The notes under the pieces: generated by a model
Database searches by the model: none
Seen by the model: only the letters and a program-made list of their open reading frames with translations
Told to the model about the DNA's origin: nothing
NCBI GenBank assembly: GCA_900751995.1
Contig: CAADTP010000030.1
Location: 20,933 to 84,932, forward strand
Source: Lachnospiraceae bacterium
Lineage (GTDB): Bacteria; Bacillota; Clostridia; Lachnospirales; Lachnospiraceae
Length of the DNA stretch: 64,000 nt
Reading direction: 5' to 3'
Shown here: positions 25,696 to 33,235 of the stretch, one piece after another
How positions within the stretch are numbered: position 1 is the first letter of the stretch
How the letters are laid out: each line of letters starts with the position of its first letter
Position numbers and translations under genes: made by a program

Positions 25696-25750
25696 TGACA
25701 TTCCCAGAGACAAACCCCAGCCCCGGTAAAAATATCAAGAAAAGCTTAAC

Positions 25751-25819
25751 AAATGATGACCGTCTCAACACTCTTCGTTATTTAATTTTTCTTCCTCTTC
25801 GTTCTTTCGAATAAAGTTT
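25751..25819 (+). repeat. Left 69-bp inverted repeat of a 1.56-kb element
   Basis: The reverse complement of this segment matches 27246-27314 at 68 of 69 positions. The only difference places T opposite G, which would be a wobble pair in RNA. Identity stops sharply at both outer ends. No target-site duplication is visible in the flanks. Confidence 0.95.
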
Positions 25820-25830
25820 ATCTCAATCCC

Positions 25831-25887
25831 CTGCAAACATTGCAAAGTACAAACATTGTAAAGTACGAACATTGCAATTTTTGCAGG
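25831..25887 (+). repeat. 16-bp tandem repeats within a hairpin
   Basis: AAACATTGCAAAGTAC (25835-25850) is followed by a copy with one change (25851-25866) and a third diverging copy (25867-25882). CTGCAAA before and TTTGCAG after can close them into a hairpin. Confidence 0.7.
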
Positions 25888-25941
25888 GCCAATACAGTCA
25901 CACAGAAACTTTTCTAACTAACTTTCCATGTTCGAAAGTCA

Positions 25942-26146
25942 GGGCGGGAAGGACGGGCGGGGCGGGTGCCTCTGCAGGAGACGTAGTACTTCTTAGGCCG
26001 CGGGGAGGCTGCGTTGCTGGAAAAATCCCAGCTGTTTGAGCGTTAGCGAGTTCTGGGATTTTTTCAGCGGTTTTAGCAGAATCCCCGCAGCCTTAGAAGC
26101 ACTAGACCTCCGAAGCCTCACCCGCCCCGCCCGTCCTTCACGCCCG
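25942..26146. repeat. GC-rich 205-bp palindrome with G-tracts
   Basis: Outer arms share an exact inverted AAGGACGGGCGGGGCGGGTG (left arm from 25949; right arm ends near 26146). Pairing continues inward with gaps (TTAGGCCGCGGGG against TAAGGCTGCGGGG) to a terminal hairpin AAAAATCCCAG/CTGGGATTTTTT (26021-26031 with 26053-26064). The left arm holds five runs of three or more G within 26 bases (25942-25967), enough for a G-quadruplex. GC content contrasts sharply with the AT-rich DNA on its right. Confidence 0.8.
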
Positions 26147-26159
26147 TCCGTTCGCGACA

Positions 26160-26310
26160 TACCCTACATTCACAACAGTATAAATTAACAGAAAATAATA
26201 AAAAACACAAACAAATTATAAAATATAAACACATAATAAAACAAATAAATAAAAATAATGGCATAAAAACACAAAAATGTATTGACAAATATCCGCAACG
26301 ATGTTATTAT
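26160..26310 (+). promoter_or_regulatory. Consensus promoter with an extended A/T-rich upstream tract
   Basis: Perfect TTGACA (26282-26287), 17-base spacer and TATTAT (26305-26310). The 100 bases before it (about 26175-26280) are almost purely A and T with repeated A-runs, as in UP elements of very strong promoters. It points into the gene-free stretch to the right. Confidence 0.8.
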
Positions 26311-27245
26311 AAGACCATCAAAAACAACAAGAGAAAAACAAAAAAGAAAATCATTCAATTCATAGCATAGATGCACATGAAGGATGAAGAAAGGAAAAGG
26401 TGATTCCAGTGGGAACATAAACAAACACCATCATCAATATGAGAGTGACAGGAACCGGATTTCCTGCAAGAAAGACCTGATACAGATCACATATGATACA
26501 CCTTAAGAAAACAGAAGTTTCTTTTATGAAATATAAATAAGATCCTCTTAAATCTTACTTATATTTTAAGAAATCAGAAACAAAAGGAAATCAGTATTTC
26601 AGGTAATATAGAATCGGTAACTCATATTGAACAACTGTCACACACCTGATACAAAGATTTCAGGAAATATGTAAAGAAATATTTCCCGAAAGAGTAAAAC
26701 CCTCAACTCACCGGTTCGTTGGAAAGAAGAGATTCCAAGAACAAACGTGAAGATGAGAACGATACTTTGAAATGCATATCAGAACCATTAGGATATGGAT
26801 TGAAGCTTTGCATCAGAAGAATATCTGAGAGGATATTAAAAATAGAAGAATCGGGCAGGAACTTTTTTCCAGGATACTTTAAAGAACTGCAGAGGAGAAA
26901 ATCCCAATAGGTCGATTTGAATCAGCAGATCGCAAAGTACAGAGATGACAAATGGTTTTGAATTTAAGAAGTTAAGTCCAGAATTGTTTAGTGAACAGGA
27001 AAAAGTATAACCACCGAAATTCTTCAGATAAACAGGAAATCAAACATCGTAAAAAATGATTTCTGATCTATAAAACTTTCTAAATAATCGAAGAGATATA
27101 CTTACATATATCAGTCGTTTATGAGCAGGAAATAAAAAAGAAGAGAGAATCTGAAAAAGAAAAATTTCAAAATTGAATAAAGAGAATCGAAATTATTTTA
27201 TAAAATATATAAAATCAAAGATTTCGATTGATAAGTATAACAAGA

Positions 27246-27314
27246 AAACTTTATTCGAAAGAACGAAGAGGAAGAAAAATTGAATAACGAAGAGTGTTGA
27301 GACGGTCATCATTT
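27246..27314 (-). repeat. Right 69-bp inverted repeat of the 1.56-kb element
   Basis: Inverted partner of 25751-25819 (68/69). It lies at the 3' end of the candidate RNA, just before the rluA-family gene. Confidence 0.95.
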
Positions 27315-27352
27315 TTGGAAACTGTAAAAGTAAAAAAAGTGATGACCGTCTC
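27299..27352 (+). other. 13-bp perfect hairpin formed by a third copy of the repeat end
   Basis: GAGACGGTCATCA (27299-27311, the outer end of the right repeat) pairs with TGATGACCGTCTC (27340-27352) across a 28-base A-rich loop. The second arm is an extra copy of the left repeat's end. No T-run follows on the + strand, so it is not a standard terminator. Confidence 0.8.
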
Positions 27353-27537
27353 GTTGTGTATATAAGATTGCATATATTAAGTATACAACCGTTCCGAAAA
27401 GCCCTGGATAAAATAATATGATCCGAGCAGAAAGCAAAATTTTCGATCAGAGATTTTCCGAACAGTTATATTTATCAGTTGCCATCAAAAACATCATCAG
27501 TTATACTTCTGTGAGAAAGGAAGTAAGATGAGAAAAT

Positions 27538-28236
27538 ATGTGGAATTATCAGATTGAAGAAAATATTTTATATGAAGACAAAGAGATCCTTGTGTGCAGA
27601 AAAACAGCAGGAATGCCGGTGCAGGCAGCAAAAATAGGAACAATGGATATGGAAAGTGCCCTGAAAAATTATCTGGCACAAAAAACACCGGGAAAGATCC
27701 CATATCTGGGAGTAGTACATCGCCTTGATCAGCCGGTAGAAGGCATTCTTGTATTTGCGAAAACATCCGAAGCAGCAGGAAATTTGAGTAAACAGATGAT
27801 GGCAGGAGGCGCCGGAAAATATTACCTGGCAGTAACAGAGGGAAAAGCAAAGAGCTCAGAAGGGACTCTTACAGACTATCTGAAAAAAAATGGAAAAGCC
27901 AACATGTCTCAGGTGGTGTCTGCCAATACACCGGGAGCAAAAAAAGCGATCCTTCACTATAAAGTTCTGGATCAGCAGGAGATAAACGGAAAATCCCGGA
28001 CACTTCTTAAGATCAGGCTGGAAACAGGTCGGCATCATCAGATCCGTGTGCAGCTCTCTCATGAGGGACTGCCCCTTCTTGGAGACCGGAAATATAATCC
28101 TTCGGGAGAAAAAGGTACATCACTGGGACTTTGTTCCAGTTGTCTGGAATTCAAACACCCCAGAACAGGAAAAATGATGAAGTTTGAAACAGAGCCACAG
28201 GGAAGCGCGTTTCTGGATTTTGTGAAAAAAGTGTAA
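27538..28236 (+). CDS. RluA-family pseudouridine synthase
   Basis: 232-residue RNA pseudouridine synthase. The catalytic motif is VHRLDQPVEGILVFAKT with the essential aspartate in HRLD, preceded by AGMPVQ and followed by LETGRHHQIRVQL, the RluA family C-terminal motif. There is no S4 domain. Which uridine is modified cannot be told. AAAGGAAG lies 14 bases before the ATG at 27538. A nine-codon frame starting at 27528 has the better spacing and overlaps the start, so it may act as a leader. Confidence 0.88.
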   Translation: MWNYQIEENILYEDKEILVCRKTAGMPVQAAKIGTMDMESALKNYLAQKTPGKIPYLGVVHRLDQPVEGILVFAKTSEAAGNLSKQMMAGGAGKYYLAVTEGKAKSSEGTLTDYLKKNGKANMSQVVSANTPGAKKAILHYKVLDQQEINGKSRTLLKIRLETGRHHQIRVQLSHEGLPLLGDRKYNPSGEKGTSLGLCSSCLEFKHPRTGKMMKFETEPQGSAFLDFVKKV

Positions 28237-28241
28237 AAACT

Positions 28242-28270
28242 CTGGACGGAAATACGAAAAAGTGTATAAT
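28242..28270 (+). promoter_or_regulatory. Promoter of the binding-lipoprotein gene
   Basis: CTGGAC (28242-28247), 17-base spacer, perfect TATAAT (28265-28270). In the 100-base leader, AGTAAC, GTTACTG and CAGTAAC allow two mutually exclusive pairings, one of which would lie next to the ribosome site. Confidence 0.65.
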
Positions 28271-28376
28271 GTAAAAAGCAAGTAACCAAATGTAAGATTT
28301 TTGTAAAGTATAAGTTACTGTGGACGGACAAGGCAGACGATAAAGAACAGTAACCAGCGAGGAAGAGGAGATTACA

Positions 28377-29474
28377 ATGAAAAGAGCTGCAGTAGCGTCA
28401 GCAGCCTTGTTGGCTGTGGCAACCCTGCTGACAGGCTGTCAGAAAGAAGAAGTAGAAAAGCTTGTTGCACCGATTGTAGCAGATGTCCAGGAAACCCCTG
28501 AAGCAACCGAAGTGGAAGAAGAAAAAAGCCCGCTGATCCCTGAGATCGATGACACTCTTTCTATTGAAGAAGGTGCCAGAATAGCTGTTGTCAGCAAAAG
28601 CAAAAAAGGCGAGTTCTGGAATAAAGTAAAAGAAGGAATGGAAGCTGCTGTCAAGGACGTAAATGAAGCGTATGGTTTCAAAAAAGACAAGCAGATCACG
28701 ATGACCTTTGAGGGTCCGGATGATGAAGAGGACGTAGAAAGTCAGATCAATACTCTTGATGCAGTGATCGCTGAGAATCCATCTGTAGTGTGTCTTTCTG
28801 CCGGAGATATGGATTCCTGTCAGGCACAGCTGGAAGCAGCGAAAGAGAACGGAATTCCGGTGGTCGCATTTGATTCCAATGTCAGTGATACGAAGCTGGT
28901 CAGAGCTTTCCGTGGAACAGACAATACACAGATCGGCAAATATGCAGCATATAAGCTTGGCAGCGCCATTGGCAAAATGGGAAATGTGGCTGTTTTTTCC
29001 GCACAGGAGAAAACACAGAGCGCGCAGGAGCGTGTAAAAGGATTTCTGGATAATATTGCAAATTATACGGATATTAAAGTGGTGGAAACCGTATATTCTG
29101 ACCAGGTTGATGATATGAAGGAAGCCATGAAGGAAGTTCTGGATAAATATCCGGCATTGGATGGTGTTTTCTGCACCAATGCCGAGGTTTCTGAAATGTT
29201 TCTGGAGGTAAATAAGGACACAGGAGAAAATAAAGTTGCTATGGTAGGCGTAGATGCAACCAGCAAACAGCAGGAAGCGATCCAGAAAGGGGAAGAACTG
29301 GGAGTGCTTTCACAGAATCCTTATGCGATGGGATATCAGACCATGTGGGCGGCTATTCAGTCTACTGCACCGAAGAAGGAAACAAAGATTGATAAGAAGG
29401 TTTTACTTGATCCGATATGGATCGATGCTGAGAATATCAAAAGCGAAGACATTGCAAATTACCTGTACAATTAA
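28377..29474 (+). CDS. Sugar-type periplasmic-binding lipoprotein, orphan
   Basis: 365 residues. A lipoprotein signal peptide ends in LLTGC (Cys21), followed by an acidic linker of about 45 residues and a Peripla_BP_4 (ribose/galactose-type) fold beginning ARIAVVSKSKKGEFW. DSNVSDTKLVRAFRGTDNTQIGKYAA and GVDATSKQQEAIQKGE are typical. No permease or ATPase gene lies on either side, so it either serves a transporter elsewhere or acts as a sensor. GAGGAG ribosome site. Confidence 0.85.
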   Translation: MKRAAVASAALLAVATLLTGCQKEEVEKLVAPIVADVQETPEATEVEEEKSPLIPEIDDTLSIEEGARIAVVSKSKKGEFWNKVKEGMEAAVKDVNEAYGFKKDKQITMTFEGPDDEEDVESQINTLDAVIAENPSVVCLSAGDMDSCQAQLEAAKENGIPVVAFDSNVSDTKLVRAFRGTDNTQIGKYAAYKLGSAIGKMGNVAVFSAQEKTQSAQERVKGFLDNIANYTDIKVVETVYSDQVDDMKEAMKEVLDKYPALDGVFCTNAEVSEMFLEVNKDTGENKVAMVGVDATSKQQEAIQKGEELGVLSQNPYAMGYQTMWAAIQSTAPKKETKIDKKVLLDPIWIDAENIKSEDIANYLYN

Positions 29475-29542
29475 CAAATAGAACAGATAGCTACTGTAGG
29501 TCGGGTGAATAGGTTAGTCCGCATTCACCGTCTGTTCATAAT

Positions 29543-29608
29543 TGAAAGCCATCAGTCCGATGAAGATGTAAAAAACATTTTCATCGGACTGGTGGCTTTT
29601 TTTGAATA
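29543..29608 (+). terminator. Terminator after the binding-lipoprotein gene
   Basis: GCCATCAGTCCGATGAA pairs with TTCATCGGACTGGTGGC, followed by seven T. Upstream at about 29481-29537 is a second fold: GAACAGA/TCTGTTC enclosing GGTGAAT/ATTCACC. Confidence 0.9.
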
Positions 29609-29732
29609 AAAATAAAAAATATGAATAGAATAAACAAATAAAAAGTGTGCGAAAAAATGGCAAAAATATAACATATATGACGACTTTTTGACACAATACA
29701 AATAAATTTATCGTTAAATTGCATAATAAACA

Positions 29733-29761
29733 TTGTTTTGAAAAAGCGATTGTGGTACAAT
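29733..29761 (+). promoter_or_regulatory. Promoter of the V/A-type ATPase operon
   Basis: TTGTTT (29733-29738), 17-base spacer, TACAAT (29756-29761), 27 bases before the first start codon. Confidence 0.7.
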
Positions 29762-29788
29762 TTGGATATGCAGAGAGGCGGTGATCAG

Positions 29789-30097
29789 ATGATCCAGGAA
29801 ACGATCAAGGCAGTGAAAGAGGCGGAGGCAAAAGCACAGCAGAAGATAAAGGATGCATCCGTCCGTGCACAGAGTATCATCAGCGAAGCTGAGAAAGAGG
29901 CAGAGAATATTATCAGAAAGGCGGAAACAGCTGCCGGCGAACAGGCGGCATCTGATATGAAAGCAGCCGAAGAACGTGCACACAGTACAGAGAACACTGT
30001 CGTTGGACAGGCGGAGGAAGAGCTTGCAGCTTTGAAAAAGAAAGCGGAGTCGAAGCACGAGCAGGCGATCCAGGCAGTAATGGACAGTTTGTTCTGA
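29789..30097 (+). CDS. V/A-type ATPase peripheral-stalk subunit H/G
   Basis: 102-residue, almost wholly helical protein (IKAVKEAEAKAQQKIKDA..., EAEKEAENIIRKAE) with heptad-like alanine/glutamate pattern, the right-handed coiled-coil of the stalk. It pairs with subunit E to tie the A3B3 head to subunit I. The ATG at 29789 follows GAGAGGCGG; an upstream ATG at 29768 is possible. First gene of the operon. Confidence 0.8.
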   Translation: MIQETIKAVKEAEAKAQQKIKDASVRAQSIISEAEKEAENIIRKAETAAGEQAASDMKAAEERAHSTENTVVGQAEEELAALKKKAESKHEQAIQAVMDSLF

Positions 30098-30113
30098 GAG
30101 GGGGAGTGCGAAA

Positions 30114-32120
30114 ATGGCAGTATTGCAGATGCAGCGAATCAGTATCTGCGCAATGAAAAAGAACCGTAAGGCCATATTGGAAGAACTGCAGTCACTTGGA
30201 GTATTGGAGATCGATGCAGCGGAATTGGATCCGGAGCTTAAGACGATGGATACTATGAATGCCCGGCTGATCTTTGAGAAGAACGCATCCCTTTGTGATC
30301 AGGCAATCGAAATATTGGATGAATTTTCGAAGGAAAAGCAATCCATGCTGGTATCCCTGGCAGGGAAACCGCTGATCGGAAGGAAGCAGGAGGAAGAAGC
30401 TATCCGGGATCAGGAAGAGATCCTGAGAACAGCCAGAGAAATCCAGGGATACCGGAAGAAGCTTACAGAGAACAATGCGGCAGCAGTTAAGATCGAGCAG
30501 CAGGAAGCAGCTCTTGCTCCATGGCTGAAGCTGGATATTCCGATGAACTTCGGCGGTACAGCGAAAGCAGCGGTACTTGTGGGAAGTATTGACGGAAATA
30601 TAACTCTGGATCAGGTATACAGTCAGCTGGCAGCGGATGCACCACAGCTTGAAGCCTTTGACATCCGGGAAATCTCAAATGACGCCGGTAAGCTGAGCCT
30701 GGTGATTGTCTGCCTGAAAGCACAGGCACAGGAATTGGAAGAAGCGCTTCGGATGCAGGGATTTGCAAGACCGGCACAGCTGGTATCAGAGGTTCCGGCA
30801 CAGGAGCTGGAGAACCTTAAGAATGAAGTGGTACGCATTCAGGAAGAGTCCGAACAGATTCGGGAACAAATACGCGCTCTTCACGACAGGAAGAGCTCTC
30901 TTCAGCTTTTGTCCGATTATTTCCGAATCCGTGCACAGAAATATGAGGTATTAGGACAGCTCCGCCAGTCGGAGAGCACTTTTTTTGTGACAGGATATCT
31001 TCCGAAGAAACAGGTTCCTGCAATGGAGAAACGGCTTACGGAGAAGTACGATATTGTTTTTGAAGCAGAAGATGCTGAGGGAGAAAATGTTCCGGTTGCC
31101 CTTCAGAACGGTAAATTCGGAGCAGCAGGAGAGGGAGTTCTGGCAGCATTTGGTCTTCCCGGAAAGGGAGAGATCGATCCTTCCACGATCATGACAGCCT
31201 GCTATGTATTTCTTTTCGGATTGATGCTGTCAGACGCAGCATATGGACTGATCGTCTTTGCAGTCTGTCTGGGAGTACTTCTGAAGTTCCCCAGGATGGA
31301 GAGCGGAATGCAGAAATCCATCCGGCTTTTTATGTACTGTGGATTGTCCACTTTGTTCTGGGGCGTGATGTTTGGTGGATATTTCGGAGATTTTATCGAT
31401 GTATTTTCGAAGGTATATCTGCACAGGCCGGTCACGGTGAAGCCGGTATGGTTTGCACCGTTAAATGAGCCAATGCGACTTCTGGTGTTCTCCATGCTGT
31501 TTGGTCTGATCCATATGTTTCTGGGAATGGGTCTTAAGGGCTACATGCTGTTACGTGACAGAAAATATCTCGACTTTTTCTGTGACGTAGTACTCTGGTT
31601 CCTGCTTCTTATGGGACTGATCCTGATCTTTATCCCAAGCAGCATGTTCCGTTCTATTTCTCAGATGGATCTGAACCTTTCACCGGCAGTGATACAGGTC
31701 GGAAAATGGATGGCGATCATCGGTGCGGTGGGAATTCTCTTCATGTCAGGAAGAGATAAGAAGAATCCATTCCTGAGGCTGGCGCTTGGAGCCTATGATC
31801 TTTACAATATCACGGGATGGGTCAGTGATATCCTTTCCTATTCCAGACTTCTGGCCCTGGGACTTGCCACCGGAGTTATCGCATCAGTTATGAACCAGAT
31901 GGGAAGTATGCTGGGAGACAGTATTCTGGGATGGATCGTATTTATCCTTATATTTGTGATTGGTCATATCTTTAACCTTCTGATCAATCTTCTGGGTGCA
32001 TACGTGCACACCTGCCGATTACAATATGTAGAGTTTTTCGGCAAATTCTTTGAGGGCGGAGGAAAAGAGTTCCACCCCTTCCGCGAAAATACAAAATATG
32101 TAGATATTAAGGAGGATTAA
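30114..32120 (+). CDS. ntpI: V/A-type ATPase subunit I (a)
   Basis: 668-residue stator that carries ion half-channels. The N-terminal half (1-330) is a soluble coiled-coil-rich arm. The C-terminal half has seven to eight membrane segments. TGWVSDILSYSRLLALGLATGVIA (here only its landmark SYSRLLALGLATG) contains the conserved arginine that works against the ring glutamate. GDFIDVF and FGLIHMFLGMG are further family signatures. Starts 16 bases after subunit H. Confidence 0.95.
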   Translation: MAVLQMQRISICAMKKNRKAILEELQSLGVLEIDAAELDPELKTMDTMNARLIFEKNASLCDQAIEILDEFSKEKQSMLVSLAGKPLIGRKQEEEAIRDQEEILRTAREIQGYRKKLTENNAAAVKIEQQEAALAPWLKLDIPMNFGGTAKAAVLVGSIDGNITLDQVYSQLAADAPQLEAFDIREISNDAGKLSLVIVCLKAQAQELEEALRMQGFARPAQLVSEVPAQELENLKNEVVRIQEESEQIREQIRALHDRKSSLQLLSDYFRIRAQKYEVLGQLRQSESTFFVTGYLPKKQVPAMEKRLTEKYDIVFEAEDAEGENVPVALQNGKFGAAGEGVLAAFGLPGKGEIDPSTIMTACYVFLFGLMLSDAAYGLIVFAVCLGVLLKFPRMESGMQKSIRLFMYCGLSTLFWGVMFGGYFGDFIDVFSKVYLHRPVTVKPVWFAPLNEPMRLLVFSMLFGLIHMFLGMGLKGYMLLRDRKYLDFFCDVVLWFLLLMGLILIFIPSSMFRSISQMDLNLSPAVIQVGKWMAIIGAVGILFMSGRDKKNPFLRLALGAYDLYNITGWVSDILSYSRLLALGLATGVIASVMNQMGSMLGDSILGWIVFILIFVIGHIFNLLINLLGAYVHTCRLQYVEFFGKFFEGGGKEFHPFRENTKYVDIKED

Positions 32121-32124
32121 TATT

Positions 32125-32595
32125 ATGAGTGGTATCGTTTGGGCATTATTGGGAGCAGCAATTTCCGTAGCTCTTGCAGGTATAGGTTCCGCCATCGGTG
32201 TTGGTACAGCCGGCCGTGCAGCAGCAGGCGTTGTAACAGAAGACCCGGACAAATTTGCCAAGGTTCTGCTTCTTCAGCTTCTTCCCGGTACGCAGGGTAT
32301 TTACGGACTGCTGGTAGCATTCCTTGCACTTTCCAAGGTTGGTATCCTGGGCGGCGGTGTTGCTGATATTTCCCTGGAAACCGGTCTTATGATCTTTGTG
32401 GCTTGTCTTCCGATCGCTATCGCAGGTCTTCTTTCTGCGATCCATCAGGGAAAAACTTCCGTAGCTTCCATCGGTATCGTAGCCAAGAAGCCGGAGCAGT
32501 TCGGTAAAGCCATGCTTTTCCCTGCAATGGTTGAGACATATGCGATTCTGGCTCTTCTGATCTCCATTCTTGCAGTCAGCGGAATTCAGGTTTGA
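32125..32595 (+). CDS. ntpK: V/A-type ATPase membrane ring subunit K (c)
   Basis: 156-residue proteolipid with two fused hairpins (four membrane helices). The ion-carrying Glu137 (MVETYAIL) is in the second hairpin only. In addition L53, T56, Q57 (LPGTQG) and Q108 (IHQGK) correspond in pattern to the Na+ ligands of Enterococcus hirae NtpK (L61, T64, Q65, Q110, E139), with the same 29-residue spacing from Gln to Glu. Sodium coupling is therefore likely. Starts 4 bases after subunit I. Confidence 0.95.
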   Translation: MSGIVWALLGAAISVALAGIGSAIGVGTAGRAAAGVVTEDPDKFAKVLLLQLLPGTQGIYGLLVAFLALSKVGILGGGVADISLETGLMIFVACLPIAIAGLLSAIHQGKTSVASIGIVAKKPEQFGKAMLFPAMVETYAILALLISILAVSGIQV

Positions 32596-32614
32596 TTCAT
32601 CAGGAGGGCAGAGC

Positions 32615-33208
32615 ATGACAGGATTAGAGAAGATGGTAAGCCAGATTCTTGAAGAGGCCGATGCTTCTGCAGCCGTTACGATCAGTGATGCGGAGAAAAA
32701 AGCCGCAGAGATCCTCAGGGAAGCCGGAGAAAAGGCAGATAAGATCCGGCAGCAGAGAGAAGAACAGTCCAGGGCAAAGGTGAAAAGCTATGAAGAGCGG
32801 ACAGCTTCCGCTGCAGATATGAAGAAGCGTACCGCAGTTCTTGCAGCCAAGCAGGAGCTGATCGGAAATGTGATCGCAGATGCCTGTGACCGTGTGAAGA
32901 ATCTGGATGAAGAAAAATATTTTGGGATCCTTAAGAATATGGCTGAGAAATATCTTCTTCCAAGAGAAGGAGAGATCTGTTTTTCAAAAAAGGATCTGGA
33001 ACGTATGCCGGCAGGTTTCCGTGAGGAAATAAAGAGCCTGGCACAGAAAAAGGGTGGTGTGCTGGAAATTTCCGGTGAAACCCGAAACATAGACGGAGGT
33101 TTTATCCTGATATACGGCGGCATTGAGGAAAACTGTTCCATTGATGCCATGTTCGCAGAGAAGCGGGATGAGCTTCTGGATCAGGTAAGAAAGATTTTGT
33201 TTGCGTAA
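32615..33208 (+). CDS. ntpE: V/A-type ATPase subunit E
   Basis: 197-residue peripheral-stalk subunit: an N-terminal helix (MVSQILEEADASAAVTISDAEKKAAEIL, split by the usual alanine/glutamate pattern) and a C-terminal globular domain ending in NIDGGFILIYGGIEENCSIDAM, the family's DGGFxL region. The ATG at 32615 follows AGGAGGGC; a longer frame from 32570 would overlap subunit K. Confidence 0.92.
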   Translation: MTGLEKMVSQILEEADASAAVTISDAEKKAAEILREAGEKADKIRQQREEQSRAKVKSYEERTASAADMKKRTAVLAAKQELIGNVIADACDRVKNLDEEKYFGILKNMAEKYLLPREGEICFSKKDLERMPAGFREEIKSLAQKKGGVLEISGETRNIDGGFILIYGGIEENCSIDAMFAEKRDELLDQVRKILFA

Positions 33209-33235
33209 AACACCATCGCAAAAAGGAGGGCGTGA

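Larger units (their letters stand above)
26311..27352 (+). ncRNA. Candidate large structured non-coding RNA (about 1 kb)
   Basis: No open frame with a ribosome site exists here. The sequence is A-rich on the + strand and holds a series of exact or nearly exact hairpins: 26531-26564 (13-bp arms, one mismatch), 26663-26686 (GGAAATAT/ATATTTCC), 26719-26738 (TTGGAA/TTCCAA), 26820-26837 (AATATC/GATATT), 27036-27063 (GAAATCA/TGATTTC), 27185-27229 (AATCGAAAT/ATTTCGATT) and finally 27299-27352. With the strong promoter at its left end this fits a long structural RNA. Whether it belongs to a known class such as ROOL, GOLLD or OLE cannot be decided by eye; its ends and its transcription are inferred. 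Confidence 0.6.

Noticed and set aside
26719..26910. 63-codon frame within the candidate RNA
   Set aside because: It starts with TTG inside an exact hairpin, has no ribosome site and no recognisable sequence.
27299..27352. Intrinsic terminator for the candidate RNA
   Set aside because: The 13-bp stem is perfect but no T-run follows on the + strand; it is listed as a hairpin only.
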